Program-made: the position numbers and the translations under genes
Notes under the pieces: generated by a model
The model's database searches: none
Told to the model about the DNA's origin: nothing
What the model saw: only the letters and a program-made list of their open reading frames with translations
Source of the DNA: Treponema socranskii subsp. socranskii VPI DR56BR1116 = ATCC 35536
GTDB lineage: Bacteria > Spirochaetota > Spirochaetia > Treponematales > Treponemataceae
Direction of reading: 5' to 3'
Assembly: GCF_000468115.1 (NCBI RefSeq)
Contig: NZ_AVQI01000060.1
Coordinates: 1-64,000, forward strand
Length of the DNA: 64,000 nt
Shown: piece after piece, positions 43,501 through 52,433 of the stretch
Layout: each line of letters opens with the position of its first letter
Numbering within the stretch: the first letter of the stretch is position 1

Positions 43501-46500
43501 CCATACCCTCTCTCGTGCGCATTTCGGCGGCGTCCACACCGGCAAATACATTCCGTATTTTTTCTTTTTCTTCCGACGAAGCGAATATCGACGAATTTAA
43601 ATAGCCGTTTTTTAATAATTTTTCACTCCAAACACAGTTCGTTTTTTTTGCATATTGTATGACGCTTTGCAAAAACCGATATTCAAGAGCAAACGCGCTC
43701 AATTCCGCTTCCTGCTCTTCGGTAAGCGTTTCAAGTGTTGCTTCGTTTTCATACAGCGCAAGTTTTTCACGGCATAGCGCAAGTCTTTCCGCCTCTATTT
43801 TTCCGTCGGTATCCGAAAGCGCGGCATAACGGTAGGCTTCCGTATCCAAATACGTCTGAATATATGCTGCAAGCGCCTTGCTTGCTCCATCCAAAAGTCC
43901 CGTCGAAAACGGCGTAAACTTTTTTATATAATCGATAACAGTATCGTATGAATTTTTTCCCGCTCGTACCGGCGATGTATCGTTTTCCCGTATCGTTTTT
44001 GCAATCGCAGCTTTTGCGTCCGCATACTGCTGCAGTATCGCATTCGTATTTTCTCCGCTTATATTTGCAAAATCCCGTTTTTCAAACTCCGAAAATTTTG
44101 CTATATAGTAATCGTAGGCCGACCGGGATACCGCATCGTTTTTTTCGGAATGCGTGCCGGCAAACAACAAAATCGTTCTTTCGATCGTTTCACGCTGTAC
44201 CGTCGGCTGTATGGATATCAGCGTAGCGTTTTCCTTATCGGCATCGGCAAACGCCTCTTTTGCACGCTGCAGATTTTTATACGCGGCATGCAGTTTTTCT
44301 TTTGCACGCGTTATGTCGACATCCGTAAGTTCGCCGCATAAAACGCGGTATGCATCGTATGCGATTTTATACGCGTACTCCGCATCCTGCAAGCGTTTTT
44401 CCGTTTCCGCCTTTGCTTCACGAGAAGCGTCCGTGACCGATGCATATTCGTCGACCGCTTTTGCAATTTCATAATTTTCATCCGCTGCCGCAGCAAATAC
44501 TTTCGCTTTGAACAGTTCAAGCTCCGCTTCACCGTACCCGTATTCTCCTGCTATTGCAAGTTGAAAAAGATTTTTAATCGATTTGTCGAGGCGGACTTTA
44601 TCATGTAGAGCAATGCGGTGCCAGGCCAGCATCGTTTCGCCCGCCGAAAGTGCATCGGTAAGCACGACAAAATTATCGTTTTGCAGCAAAACGTCATCGC
44701 TTTCTTTCAATGCAGTGAGATACGCTTTCAGCTGCGCCGTATAATCGTCGCCTGTAAAATTGCCGCCGGCAGCTTTTTCCTTTTGTGCCGCAAGCTGCTC
44801 TTTCACATCCGCAATATACGCTTTTATCGCTTTGTCGGAAGAAAATTCATCGCCGTTAACATACGATTGAAGCTCTCGTTCCGAATTCTTTACATTTTCC
44901 GCAGCGACAAGCGCAGATAGTTTTTTCCCCACATCTTCATATTTTTTCAACACAGCGATTTTATCGTAATAAGAAAAAAAATCGTCTCTATTGCGTTCGA
45001 CAATTCTTTTTTCCCGACCCGACTCATACGATGTACAAGTAAGGACTGCTTTGTTATATTCTCTTGATTTTGTATAATCGAGTTTACCGAAAGACATTAT
45101 ATTTTTATTAATTATATTCTGCAATCGCAGAATATCGGACACGTATTGCTGCAAGACTGCGTCGTATTCCCGTACGATCTGCCGTATGTACTTATCCTGC
45201 CAATCGTATATATTCGCACGAATAATCTTCAACGTTTCCGCATCGATTTTTATATCGCCTTTTCCGTTTACCATATCGTATAAAATATTGTTCGGATCTT
45301 CCGTTTTCCAATACGAATACACACCCTTGTACTTGGAGCCCCATAATGCGATCCAATTTTCGATGCCTTCCCGTGACGTAGCAAACATATCGCGTATATC
45401 GTTGTATACGGTCTCCTGCATCCGCGCCGCATCGTAACGGTACGATGCATTTTCATTAAGCACCGCCCGATAATTTTCGAGCAGGCCGTTTATCTCGTTT
45501 TCATAATCTTTGTTTTTTTTCGCGATTTCCCGCTCAAGTTTTTTGATACGTGCATCGATACTCTTTTCCCATTCGGCGCGCTTATCGGAAAGCGTTTTTT
45601 TTGCCGCTTCCCAAATCCGTTCGCTCTCTTCATACGTCCGCTGCGCTTCGTTTTCCCATGCAAGCCTGTCGCGTAAAAATTCACGTTCCGCATCTTCCCA
45701 CTTTGCAAGACCTTTGGTAAACACTTCTTTAAAGCGCGACAAAAACGCATCTTTGTTAATTTCGTTATCGACGGGAGAGGCAATCGTCTTTTCAAGCGAT
45801 GCGAACAGTTCGTTCATGTCCCGTTCCGTTTCCGCATACGTCTTTTTTGTCAAATCGTCCGCGATCGCGCTCGCCGCTTCTTTCGCCTTTTCCGCTTTAA
45901 GCGAATACGTATCTTTTATAAAACGGGCGACAAAGCGTTTTCCTTCAATCTGCGAAAGCATTTCCGATTCGCGCCGCATCGCTTCGCGTGATGCTCCCGC
46001 ATCGTATTCGTCGAGATACCGGTCGATGACATTCCGGCTTTCCGTAAGCCACGCATCGTAAAGCGCACTCGCTTCGGCAAGCGTATACTGCGACGTGTCA
46101 AAATCGTTCATTTTTTCTTTGAGTTTGAGAGCGAGTTCCGACGCCGCTTTTTTTTCGTGCGCCCTCGTATAGCGTGTACAGATCCAATCCGCGTATTTTT
46201 TTGCGATCGTATTTTCATAATACGCTTTCGCATCCGCACGCGAAGCGTTCCACGCATCGGCATCCTGCTCTTTCAGCGCTGTCATCACGTGCTCCCACGC
46301 GGAAAGCGCCGTAAGCATACCCTCGTCGGCGATCCGCTTCCACTCGCTTTCATCGCGGGCTTTTTCCGCGCGATTCAAATAATAATCGATGCGGATCTTT
46401 CCCGCTGCGAGACCGGATGCGATCTCCTGCGCCGGAACAATGCTCACGCCGTACGCGAACATGAGCACGGCGGCCATCACTCTTGTTAATTTTTCATTCA

Positions 46501-46501
46501 T
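37583..46501 (-). CDS. giant secreted coiled-coil protein (2972 residues), possible effector or surface protein
   Basis: One uninterrupted frame of 2972 codons. The N terminus is a signal peptide (MNEKLTRVMAAVLMFAYGVS, cleavage near PAQE). Residues about 30-2100 are Lys/Glu/Ala-rich, helical and coiled-coil-like, with a single CDKCH motif at about 1487. Residues about 2137-2257 are hydrophobic and Ala/Gly/Ser-rich, as in the pre-toxin zones of large secreted toxins. Beyond come LQHEAYRDG (about 2495) with following ETVQSVYKHTEMA, a module that could be metal-binding, and near the end LYHPFGTGAGSENCFGPM (about 2902-2920) whose S..C arrangement recalls L,D-transpeptidase-like catalytic sites; both are weak inferences. 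It starts four bases inside the second RND gene and ends four bases inside paralogue 2, so it is translated with the transport genes. Similar giant proteins occur in other spirochaetes; function unknown. Confidence 0.85.
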   Translation of the reverse strand: MNEKLTRVMAAVLMFAYGVSIVPAQEIASGLAAGKIRIDYYLNRAEKARDESEWKRIADEGMLTALSAWEHVMTALKEQDADAWNASRADAKAYYENTIAKKYADWICTRYTRAHEKKAASELALKLKEKMNDFDTSQYTLAEASALYDAWLTESRNVIDRYLDEYDAGASREAMRRESEMLSQIEGKRFVARFIKDTYSLKAEKAKEAASAIADDLTKKTYAETERDMNELFASLEKTIASPVDNEINKDAFLSRFKEVFTKGLAKWEDAEREFLRDRLAWENEAQRTYEESERIWEAAKKTLSDKRAEWEKSIDARIKKLEREIAKKNKDYENEINGLLENYRAVLNENASYRYDAARMQETVYNDIRDMFATSREGIENWIALWGSKYKGVYSYWKTEDPNNILYDMVNGKGDIKIDAETLKIIRANIYDWQDKYIRQIVREYDAVLQQYVSDILRLQNIINKNIMSFGKLDYTKSREYNKAVLTCTSYESGREKRIVERNRDDFFSYYDKIAVLKKYEDVGKKLSALVAAENVKNSERELQSYVNGDEFSSDKAIKAYIADVKEQLAAQKEKAAGGNFTGDDYTAQLKAYLTALKESDDVLLQNDNFVVLTDALSAGETMLAWHRIALHDKVRLDKSIKNLFQLAIAGEYGYGEAELELFKAKVFAAAADENYEIAKAVDEYASVTDASREAKAETEKRLQDAEYAYKIAYDAYRVLCGELTDVDITRAKEKLHAAYKNLQRAKEAFADADKENATLISIQPTVQRETIERTILLFAGTHSEKNDAVSRSAYDYYIAKFSEFEKRDFANISGENTNAILQQYADAKAAIAKTIRENDTSPVRAGKNSYDTVIDYIKKFTPFSTGLLDGASKALAAYIQTYLDTEAYRYAALSDTDGKIEAERLALCREKLALYENEATLETLTEEQEAELSAFALEYRFLQSVIQYAKKTNCVWSEKLLKNGYLNSSIFASSEEKEKIRNVFAGVDAAEMRTREGMVTAAARFFLQEGYTAGEKTSSELYAVLAQALENKNESTKKLDLYAELFLLSDADGIAARIAENNKKAAALQRDIEAATVAYAESIGELKAAEDAYMQKVDTCNAAYTELERLRIAKRCAQAVFDWASSVYLENIGINANEHYVTPKEKLSEAAYTRERALLSVRVLENLIAEKQNVNATLAENAELEAYKKIDRAYYETLVIQHEISMMYREKEKMLAAAESAERNARITLTMPFDYTTAEQLVHIEKNGDGSWNYVLTQKVVADHKSETYYETDEQGNTIAKTREWTEYNVYPGEYTGVDNTAEQKNYFTDDDAAVLQTITQGKIKRTAAEKEAEDWLDSLWKKKNSYRENVILAAMYLQYRCSDDKIKSLQADAEAVFQMPNVNSEHGIDVYAKYKQYREAVLWDAYEAVIKAGGENDIAKCIIFRNGGNILGAELEGFEVDILKTRALERLADEMDRIESRHTYFKRIFWGWFKRTDATGKYAGAVCDKCHAYRKNAAAAALNKDEKIRLVLDTLSKAKSARENAVHDYTALFGDTERSGTEIAANLRTALIDNSLISKSLLNEIIGAADGGKTYVNTRSFIDEAADVYKAKRDKAADALDAKRKALFAAQRNAAAAYHVYVEKSKILDESVRVELRKLALESSDVTASTEARKKAAEKYTELYNENFGISAAEKRLFAEYAESAWGNGTYDTVQFIKSMGAYYGDYYNGNSCSDFTRSTETYDAYVQEQLLNFIGEKTKVKNTSLYDAYKIELIKNMNAAKTEHENALRQLNDIALLSAVEWRKAQEKMNVRHNTWRREFVEEYALHQSEWESNYGVFLTQKQEWINGMYLDAAAETELRQDAGEREAAEKLMEARSVARKTLPKAIIDNEKYTEALLGETLLGKLEKQSSVLQNRIESAVFAAVRHDSIRSDIEIAHRAAEVLAVTNKDLQDRAVRIAVQQAEQSLINSRDRYYALVGEQNQSIEDYVKETVLGSGYTWSQKIIKRRVVVDSNFWKVTRKTQTVHPYEWYVTTAPDIGIDVKALAVANQDTADYLMATAQRNLSLWYERVFGTGGEFEKHTGEAPELKSGGDINIKRGREGNVKKQGSGEIGLVMLDVLWNDVEESYGWAELAKPDWDQKLWSGSSLFGMDPPSIRTVTTVAAAVVATVVSAVCTWGSAAPVVAALCSAAVASTITMSNELLFAALDLSGGYKTAEDIGKSLAMSALTSALSMASGAAGAAAGLLGGAAGAVLKTGIGVSSGLTGKFLTGGIASGWNWSEMGKQWDDWDDWKGTVIDTAGSAVTNTMETAMLGNTMTRDGRISGYTKVSGFNSAQIGQIKTLAGTAGNITASAIELGINGETTINILNTSDLFRNTKLAGASSGLFALTFGNNGVYTEISTAGRNYSITEIANTIGGTKAAGIALRTNAYERKNGNGTGTALRSQYGFGDKKAQQQADDILHGRAELIRDNADTVTAGGRAKTVFDGKRKIYINGNNFDGTIESALAMGITLQHEAYRDGITGPSTAQQAETVQSVYKHTEMALRMASDGMAGRMMNGVVSYMPELKSDIANYNRYVLAMARAGGDEAKQREAYEQYAAYTDAAYDSSGDYWLFKLDGSIVDDGTNYFSRQYVDENGFIIDENGNFTNGDGKIAGKATKKQIESMKIEGSDFTGSRVEALVRALGLKNAEKMLGKNYLDADLYTSAVFKKIGLTEAQIKRVQRSGSLNSIRLTKTQKEKLLGRQLMAQNGVSWDQEEYKLIGGNLKIPGLRENDSLGVSRREDGTYQFFTAGMIFTRDDDAFDIYKNGKVGDTDTTYEQRNNTRMTAWKRDLFTNEYTSISFDNAFTSVDKLSPQITIGNDTYPGGTLISEYFKMHLIDSNEWHKENYGVNQVGVFTDSLLLNGQILNKAGYDGKSTKRTLYHPFGTGAGSENCFGPMSNQGVSGWNDPKKVGTGAYYFNEQLKLFKSWGLYNGYEFNINLQGKVHL

Positions 46502-49419
46502 ACCATACCTCCGAAATGCGATTTTTTAAAAATCCGAGCCATACAGCCCGGAAATAATACAAACGATACGACGAGCGCATCGATGATTCCGAAAATCATA
46601 AAAAACGAAAGACCTCTCGAAAACGAATCCCCGCCGAACAGGTAGAGCGGCACGGCACCGGCCGCCGTCGTGAAAGAGGTAACGAGGATGCTGCGCGCTT
46701 TTTCCCGTATGCAAAATTCAATGCGGCTTTTTTTCGATTCCGTTATATAGATCGCGTTGTTGACGGTGATCCCCGACAGCACGACCATCCCCGTAAGGTC
46801 GCCGAGTTCGAGCGGCACGCCGGACGCGAAACGTATCGCAAGCGGCAGCACAAAAGACGCCGGAATGACGGAGACGATGAGCGCCGACAGTTTCGGCCGT
46901 TCGTTGAGCGCCGCGAGCAGGATAAATATCCCCGCAACGCAGAGCACAAGAGCGGAGACGGTAAGCGTATAATCGGCACGCAGTTCGGCGATATCCCGTT
47001 CAAACGAAAAACAATAGCCTTTTTCAAGCGGGATCTCCGCGAGCCGGTCGCGTACAAAGGCCGCCGCTTCGCTTGTACTCAAGCCGCTCGTTTCCGCAGT
47101 AAAATACGCACACCGCCTTCCGTCCTTTCTGTAAATTTTATTAATCTTTTCCGTCTGCCGTATTTCGCCGAGCGCGGTCAGCGCAATGCTGCCCGACGGA
47201 ACCGGCAGATGAATGTTTTGTATCTGCGAAAGGGAGGCGTTTTGCAGATTTTTTCCTGCGATACGGATATCGTATTCCCTGCCGTTCTGCAGCCATTTGT
47301 CCGCAACGGGACCGAACATGAGCCAGCGCAGATTCGATGCGACCGACTCGACGGTCAATCCGTTTTTGATAAGCATCGTTTTATCGGGGACAAACGCATA
47401 TTCTTTTTCCGCCTTTTTAAAATTGAGTACGACCGAATCGATATGCTTTAATGGCGCGAGCACAGATGCCGCCCGTTCCGCATATACCCTGCACTGTGTT
47501 GAATCGTCGCCCGAGGCGGCGAGCCGAAAACGCGCGAATTTTTTCCGCCTCTTTTTTTGCAAACCGGGTACGTATAAAAATCCGTCGGGTACGATATGCG
47601 CCGAAGATGCGGCACGATTTCGAACGCGTCCGACGTCGGCTTCGCGCACACAGCCAATTTCGATATCCGCCGAACCGCGCTTCGCTTCGGTGCGTACAAA
47701 CGAAACGCCTGAGTCTTCTTTTAATCGCAGCGCAAACCGCCCTACGTTTTCGTCGATGTACGCCGCACTCGTTTCGGGTTCGTAATCGACCGAGGCGAAG
47801 ATGATGCGGCTTTTTTCTTCGGGTAAAAGATTTTTTCCGCTCATCAAAAACAACAGCGGCGGAAGTGCCGTACAGCACGCATACAATGCAAAAACGACGC
47901 GGCCGTTAGCGATGCTCGAAGATGCCGCCCGGTACGAAAAGCGCACATACAGCGATTCGATTTTTTTATACAGCTTCCGTTTTCGCTTTGCCGACAGTCC
48001 CGAGCGGATACAGCACGGAACGAATACCGCCGACAAAACGACGGATGCCGAAATCATTGTGCTCATAGCGGCGGCCGTATTTTTCGTACCGGGTACGACG
48101 GCATCGAGAAAAAAAAGCGGGATCACCGCAAGCAGCGTCGTACAGCCCGCCGCCGTAAGAGACGCGTGCAGCCGCCCGACCCGATCAAAAAATACGCCGT
48201 TCGACGGACTCGTTTCGGCGCACGCGACGATAATCAGCGCCGAATCCGCAATGAGACCGAGCGCGATCGACATACCCGCAATCGTGCGGCGGTTCAGCGT
48301 AAATCCGAAAAGCTGCAAAAGCCCGACCGTCCATACGCTGTCGGCAATCAACAGGAGTAAAATAAGGACGGCTGCCGAAAAGGATTCGTAAAAAAACGGC
48401 ACGATGACGGCGACACAGATAAAGCTCTGTACGAACGCAAAGGCGACCGAACGGATGAGTTTCAGCTGTTCGCCGCCGGTGTCGTATAAAATCGTATACG
48501 GGATGCCTTGCAGATCGGCGGCTGAAAGAATCTTCTTGCACGCGGATGAAACGGCGATGCTGTTCCCGTCCGATGAACACTTAACGTTCAGCGCAATGCA
48601 CTCCTTCCCGTCGATGCGCACGATCCCGTCCTGTTTCCGCGGCCGCATCTCTATGTCCGCCACATAGCCGAGCGTCGAATAATTTTCTCCCGTCTTTATC
48701 GGAAGCGCGCGAAGATCGTCGAGATTTTTCAGCTTCGTGTCGAATACGATCGATTTGTTGTACCGCGAAGTCCGTATCGTACACGCGGGACTCGCCGTGT
48801 TGCCGCCGCGCACGGCTGCCGAAAAGTCGGACGGATTTTGCATCGCGCTCGATGCTTTTTCCGGATCGAAGGATACGAAGACTTCGTTTTGTGCGCCGCC
48901 CGTAACGATCGCTTCGGAAACGCCGCGCACGCTTTCGATTTTTTTCTTTAAAGCCGATTCTATCGTCTCGCGCGTGCGCTCGTCCTTTTTTTCAAAGGCG
49001 ACGCACAGGACGCTGCCGGAATGCGCGTCGGACGCGTATATGCGCGGTTTTTGCACATCGCTCGGAAGAAGCTCATACAGAGTATCGACGACGTTTCCGA
49101 TCGAAAGGTAGACGTTTTTTGCGTCGACCTTTTTATTAAAATATGCCGTCGTCGTTGATTTGCCGTTTTCCGCAGAAGAGTCGAGTTCAACGAGCCCCGC
49201 AAGCGGTAAAATTTTTTCTTCGAGCGGGATCGTTACGAGCCGTTCGATTTTGTCGGCATCGACTCCGTAATAATCGAACTCGACGCTGAACACCGTATAG
49301 CGTCCGTCGTACGATTCTCCGATCTCTATACGAAGCGCGCACGCGATGAGGCAAACCGTAATTGAGGCAAATACGAAAAATGCGAGCTTCGGACGCTCAT
49401 ACCAAGAACGCAAGATCAC
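46498..49419 (-). CDS. RND efflux transporter, second pump
   Basis: A 973-residue RND permease. The start is a GTG at 49419 (VILRSWYERP) preceded by AGGAGG at eight bases; it overlaps the stop of the first RND gene by four bases. The frame extends upstream to 50007 only by chance. Motifs: ERLVTIPLEEKILPLAGL (pore domain start), GLIADSALIIV in helix 4, where RND pumps carry the proton-relay pair DD (here D then S), and MVVLSGITVNNAIYI in helix 10. Periplasmic loops are shorter than in AcrB. With the neighbouring RND gene it may form a hetero-trimer as MdtB with MdtC. Substrate unknown. Confidence 0.9.
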   Translation of the reverse strand: MILRSWYERPKLAFFVFASITVCLIACALRIEIGESYDGRYTVFSVEFDYYGVDADKIERLVTIPLEEKILPLAGLVELDSSAENGKSTTTAYFNKKVDAKNVYLSIGNVVDTLYELLPSDVQKPRIYASDAHSGSVLCVAFEKKDERTRETIESALKKKIESVRGVSEAIVTGGAQNEVFVSFDPEKASSAMQNPSDFSAAVRGGNTASPACTIRTSRYNKSIVFDTKLKNLDDLRALPIKTGENYSTLGYVADIEMRPRKQDGIVRIDGKECIALNVKCSSDGNSIAVSSACKKILSAADLQGIPYTILYDTGGEQLKLIRSVAFAFVQSFICVAVIVPFFYESFSAAVLILLLLIADSVWTVGLLQLFGFTLNRRTIAGMSIALGLIADSALIIVACAETSPSNGVFFDRVGRLHASLTAAGCTTLLAVIPLFFLDAVVPGTKNTAAAMSTMISASVVLSAVFVPCCIRSGLSAKRKRKLYKKIESLYVRFSYRAASSSIANGRVVFALYACCTALPPLLFLMSGKNLLPEEKSRIIFASVDYEPETSAAYIDENVGRFALRLKEDSGVSFVRTEAKRGSADIEIGCVREADVGRVRNRAASSAHIVPDGFLYVPGLQKKRRKKFARFRLAASGDDSTQCRVYAERAASVLAPLKHIDSVVLNFKKAEKEYAFVPDKTMLIKNGLTVESVASNLRWLMFGPVADKWLQNGREYDIRIAGKNLQNASLSQIQNIHLPVPSGSIALTALGEIRQTEKINKIYRKDGRRCAYFTAETSGLSTSEAAAFVRDRLAEIPLEKGYCFSFERDIAELRADYTLTVSALVLCVAGIFILLAALNERPKLSALIVSVIPASFVLPLAIRFASGVPLELGDLTGMVVLSGITVNNAIYITESKKSRIEFCIREKARSILVTSFTTAAGAVPLYLFGGDSFSRGLSFFMIFGIIDALVVSFVLFPGCMARIFKKSHFGGMV

Positions 49420-52400
49420 GGCAAACGCCTCCTTTTCAAAACGGAAAAGAGCAGCGGCGGCATAAGGGCAAGCACGACGACAAACGACGCGATAAGCCCG
49501 CCGACGATCGCAATCGCCATCGACGACTGTTGATTTTTGCGCAGCGGATCGACGGCAAAGGGAACGACGGCGAACACGGTTGTCAACGTCGTTATTAAAA
49601 TCGGACGGAGTTTTGCAACGCTTGCGGAGATGACGCTTTGCTCCGTGATATCGTTTTGCCTTGTTATACTCTCGTATAAAATGATCGCGTTGTTGACAGC
49701 GGTTCCGAACAGTACGACAAGGGCGATCACGCTGTGTATATTGAGCGAGCGATTGCACAAGAGAAGCAATGCAAAGGCTCCGGCAAAAGCAGGCGGTATG
49801 GAAACGAACATAAGCAGCGGGATAACGAATGATTCGAACTGCGCGCCCATAATACAGTAGAGCAGCAAAAACACGACGGCGAGCAGCACCGCCGCGCTTT
49901 TGAAAAACTCTTTCATCTGTATATCGCGAAGCGAAACGATGCCGTCGAAATTTACTGATTTTTCTTTCGGTACGCCGCTTATTTTTTTTGCGTCTTTTCT
50001 GTTCCAACGATGCAGCGTCTTTTCGTTTTCAACCGCTTCGACCGTACCGAGAGAGGACAGCGGTATATCGGTTTTACCCGCAACGACGCCCGTGCGCATA
50101 AGCTGTTCTACGGCGGTAAAGGTTCCGTCGGCAAACGACACGCGAAGCGGTATCTTTCGCCCGCCCGTATAAAAGGCATTCGACTCGACACCTTCGAGAG
50201 CAGCGTAAGCGGCGGCGGCAGTCTGCGATGCGGAAACGGCAAACCGCGCACATGCGCTTCTGTCGGGGATAAACGCCGCTTCCTGTAAAATATCGTACGG
50301 CGCGATATCCCGCTCATCGCAGAGGGCAAGCGCCGTTTCCGCCGCCGCTTCGGGCGAAAAAGCGGTCACGATGAGAGGCGCCGCATCGGATGCGAGCATC
50401 TCTTCGAGCAGATTGCGGCTCGTTTCAAGCGTATAGCGCATATCCGTATTTTGCAAAATCGCATCGAGTGCGGCCGCGATTTTTTCGGGACTCTTCCCGC
50501 TGCACGTGATGCGCATCGTTTCTTTTTTCGCTTCCGGAGCGGCGAGCTGTTCGTAATCGTCTTTTTCTATGCCGCCCGATATGCACACCGTATCGATAAA
50601 ATCCTCCACCGACAAAGCACGGTTTATAAAATCCGCGTCGGAGAACAGCGCATCGAGCGAAGGCGAAGTGCCGTAACGTATGGTCGCGGCGACCGTGCCG
50701 CTCGGAGATACCGGCAGCAGCTCTTTTTTTAAAAGCAGTACGCACAGCGTTCCGACGCATAGGCAAGCGGTGAACAAAACGGGAACCGCATATTTTTTTT
50801 CGAATATCGTTTTTAAACAATCGCCGTAGAGTTTTTCGCCGCACGAAATGGCAGGTATACGGGCGTATGATTCGATTCGTGCGGAGCGTTCAATGCCCCG
50901 CTGCCGTTTAAAGCTTCGCTTCGAACTTCCGGCGAAGTTGTCGATCAATTTTTTCGATTGCAGCGACATCGCTGCGGGAATATACGTCATCGCAAGCACA
51001 AAGGAAAACGCGATCGAAGCGATGACGGCGAGCGCCATATCGGAAAAGAGTTTGCCGAAGAGTCCGGGAAAAAAGAAAAACGGAAAGAAGGCGGCTATCG
51101 TCGTTACGGCCGAACCGGAGGAAGAAAGGGATGTTTCCGCTGCGCCGTCGACAATCGATTCGGCAGCGGAAAAATCCGGCTGCCGCTTCAGTTTTTCCAA
51201 TACGTTTTCTATCGCTACGGCTGCCGGATCGATCACCATGCCGATGCCGATCGTTATGCCCGACACCGATAAAATGTTGACCGTTTTGCCGCACAGCGCG
51301 AGGGCGAATACGGAAAAGAGTATCGAAAGCGGCATAACGCTCGCGGCCAAAAGCGATATACGCAATGTGCGTAAAAACAAAAACAGCACGATCGCCGTTA
51401 TCACGGCTCCGAGTGCGGCCGACACGCACAGATTTCGTATCGATGCCGTAAGTTCGTCCGACAGATCGAACACGATTTTAAACGTAAAATTTCCGCCGTA
51501 CGAATTGTGCAGCCGATCTATCTCTCTTGTTAATTTTTTCGATACGGCGAGCGGACTCGCATCGGCTTTTTTATAGATTTTCACGCATATCGCTTCGCGC
51601 CCGTTGTACGTAAAAAAGCTTTCCTTTTTTTCGGTGCCGAGCGACACCGTTCCGATGTCTTTGATTTTCAGCACGCCGCCGCTGCCGTACAAAAACGGCA
51701 CGTCTTCGATATCGCCGAGCGTCGTAAATAAACCGGAGGTGCGAAAAAGCAATTCCTTGCCGCCGTCGCTTACGCTTCCCGACGGGTATTCGAAATTCGC
51801 CTGCGATAAAATTTCCGCAACGCTCTGCAAAGATACGGGGATCGATTCGACCTTCGCTTTATCGAGTACGACTTTCACTTCAGGTTTTTCGCCGCCCGTA
51901 ACCGAAACGGAACCGACACCTTTGACGCGCTGCAGATGCGGCCGTATGTCCGTGTCGACGATATGACGGCCGTACTCCAAATCGTTATCGTTCGGAAAAA
52001 TGACAAGGGTCAGCGTTTCTCTGTGCACCGGATTGAAAAAAGCGACGTTCGGTTTGGCGCAGCCGTTCGGCAGCGCTTCGTAACACTGATCGATGATCTG
52101 CCGGCATTCGACGATCGCAATGTCGGCGTCGACATTCCAGTGCAGTTCGACAACGACGAGCGAAAGACCGTCGCGCGTCACCGATGAAATATTTTTTATG
52201 CCCTTGAGCGAGGCGGCTGCGTCTTCGACTGGGATCGTAACGAGCTTCTGCATATCCTGCGCGCTCACTCCGGTAAAGTCGGCTGAAATAAGCAAAAAAC
52301 GTTCGTCCATTTTCGGCATAAAATCGAGCTGAACCGTGTACAGAGCGATACAGCAACAGAGCAGCAGCGCAAGGTGCAGCATCAATGCGGAGACGGGATG

Positions 52401-52433
52401 ATAAACCGAAAACGAAACGATTTTCTTTATCAT
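49416..52433 (-). CDS. RND efflux transporter, first pump, with repeat-encoded insertion
   Basis: A 1005-residue RND permease (AcrB/MdtBC group). It has the usual N-terminal helix (MIKKIVSFSVYHPVSALMLH), two periplasmic halves, GMVIDPAAVAIEN in helix 4 (the second Asp of the usual DD pair is Pro) and VVLFGTAVNNAIILYESI in helix 10. Between helices 6 and 7, the cytoplasmic linker (about residues 494-519) contains GSSKRSFKRQRGIERSARI, encoded by a repeat shared with the DUF2400 gene; this linker tolerates additions. The ATG overlaps the stop of the adaptor gene (ATGA). It makes a tripartite pump with the adaptor and the TolC-like protein. Confidence 0.92.
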   Translation of the reverse strand: MIKKIVSFSVYHPVSALMLHLALLLCCCIALYTVQLDFMPKMDERFLLISADFTGVSAQDMQKLVTIPVEDAAASLKGIKNISSVTRDGLSLVVVELHWNVDADIAIVECRQIIDQCYEALPNGCAKPNVAFFNPVHRETLTLVIFPNDNDLEYGRHIVDTDIRPHLQRVKGVGSVSVTGGEKPEVKVVLDKAKVESIPVSLQSVAEILSQANFEYPSGSVSDGGKELLFRTSGLFTTLGDIEDVPFLYGSGGVLKIKDIGTVSLGTEKKESFFTYNGREAICVKIYKKADASPLAVSKKLTREIDRLHNSYGGNFTFKIVFDLSDELTASIRNLCVSAALGAVITAIVLFLFLRTLRISLLAASVMPLSILFSVFALALCGKTVNILSVSGITIGIGMVIDPAAVAIENVLEKLKRQPDFSAAESIVDGAAETSLSSSGSAVTTIAAFFPFFFFPGLFGKLFSDMALAVIASIAFSFVLAMTYIPAAMSLQSKKLIDNFAGSSKRSFKRQRGIERSARIESYARIPAISCGEKLYGDCLKTIFEKKYAVPVLFTACLCVGTLCVLLLKKELLPVSPSGTVAATIRYGTSPSLDALFSDADFINRALSVEDFIDTVCISGGIEKDDYEQLAAPEAKKETMRITCSGKSPEKIAAALDAILQNTDMRYTLETSRNLLEEMLASDAAPLIVTAFSPEAAAETALALCDERDIAPYDILQEAAFIPDRSACARFAVSASQTAAAAYAALEGVESNAFYTGGRKIPLRVSFADGTFTAVEQLMRTGVVAGKTDIPLSSLGTVEAVENEKTLHRWNRKDAKKISGVPKEKSVNFDGIVSLRDIQMKEFFKSAAVLLAVVFLLLYCIMGAQFESFVIPLLMFVSIPPAFAGAFALLLLCNRSLNIHSVIALVVLFGTAVNNAIILYESITRQNDITEQSVISASVAKLRPILITTLTTVFAVVPFAVDPLRKNQQSSMAIAIVGGLIASFVVVLALMPPLLFSVLKRRRLP
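50875..50946. repeat. palindromic repeat inserted in frame in the RND gene
   Basis: It begins ATTCGTGCGGAGCGTTCAAT, identical at its head to the intergenic family A copies, and continues CGCTGCCGTTTAAAGC, TTC, GCTTCGAACTTCCGGCG, an imperfect hairpin. It is close to 33478-33550 in the DUF2400 gene and is read in the same frame. Confidence 0.8.

Noticed and set aside
46498-50007. Longer 1169-residue form of the second RND pump
   Set aside because: The extra N-terminal 196 residues overlap the first RND gene in another frame and are Arg-rich; the GTG at 49419 has a strong ribosome binding site and a 4-base overlap.
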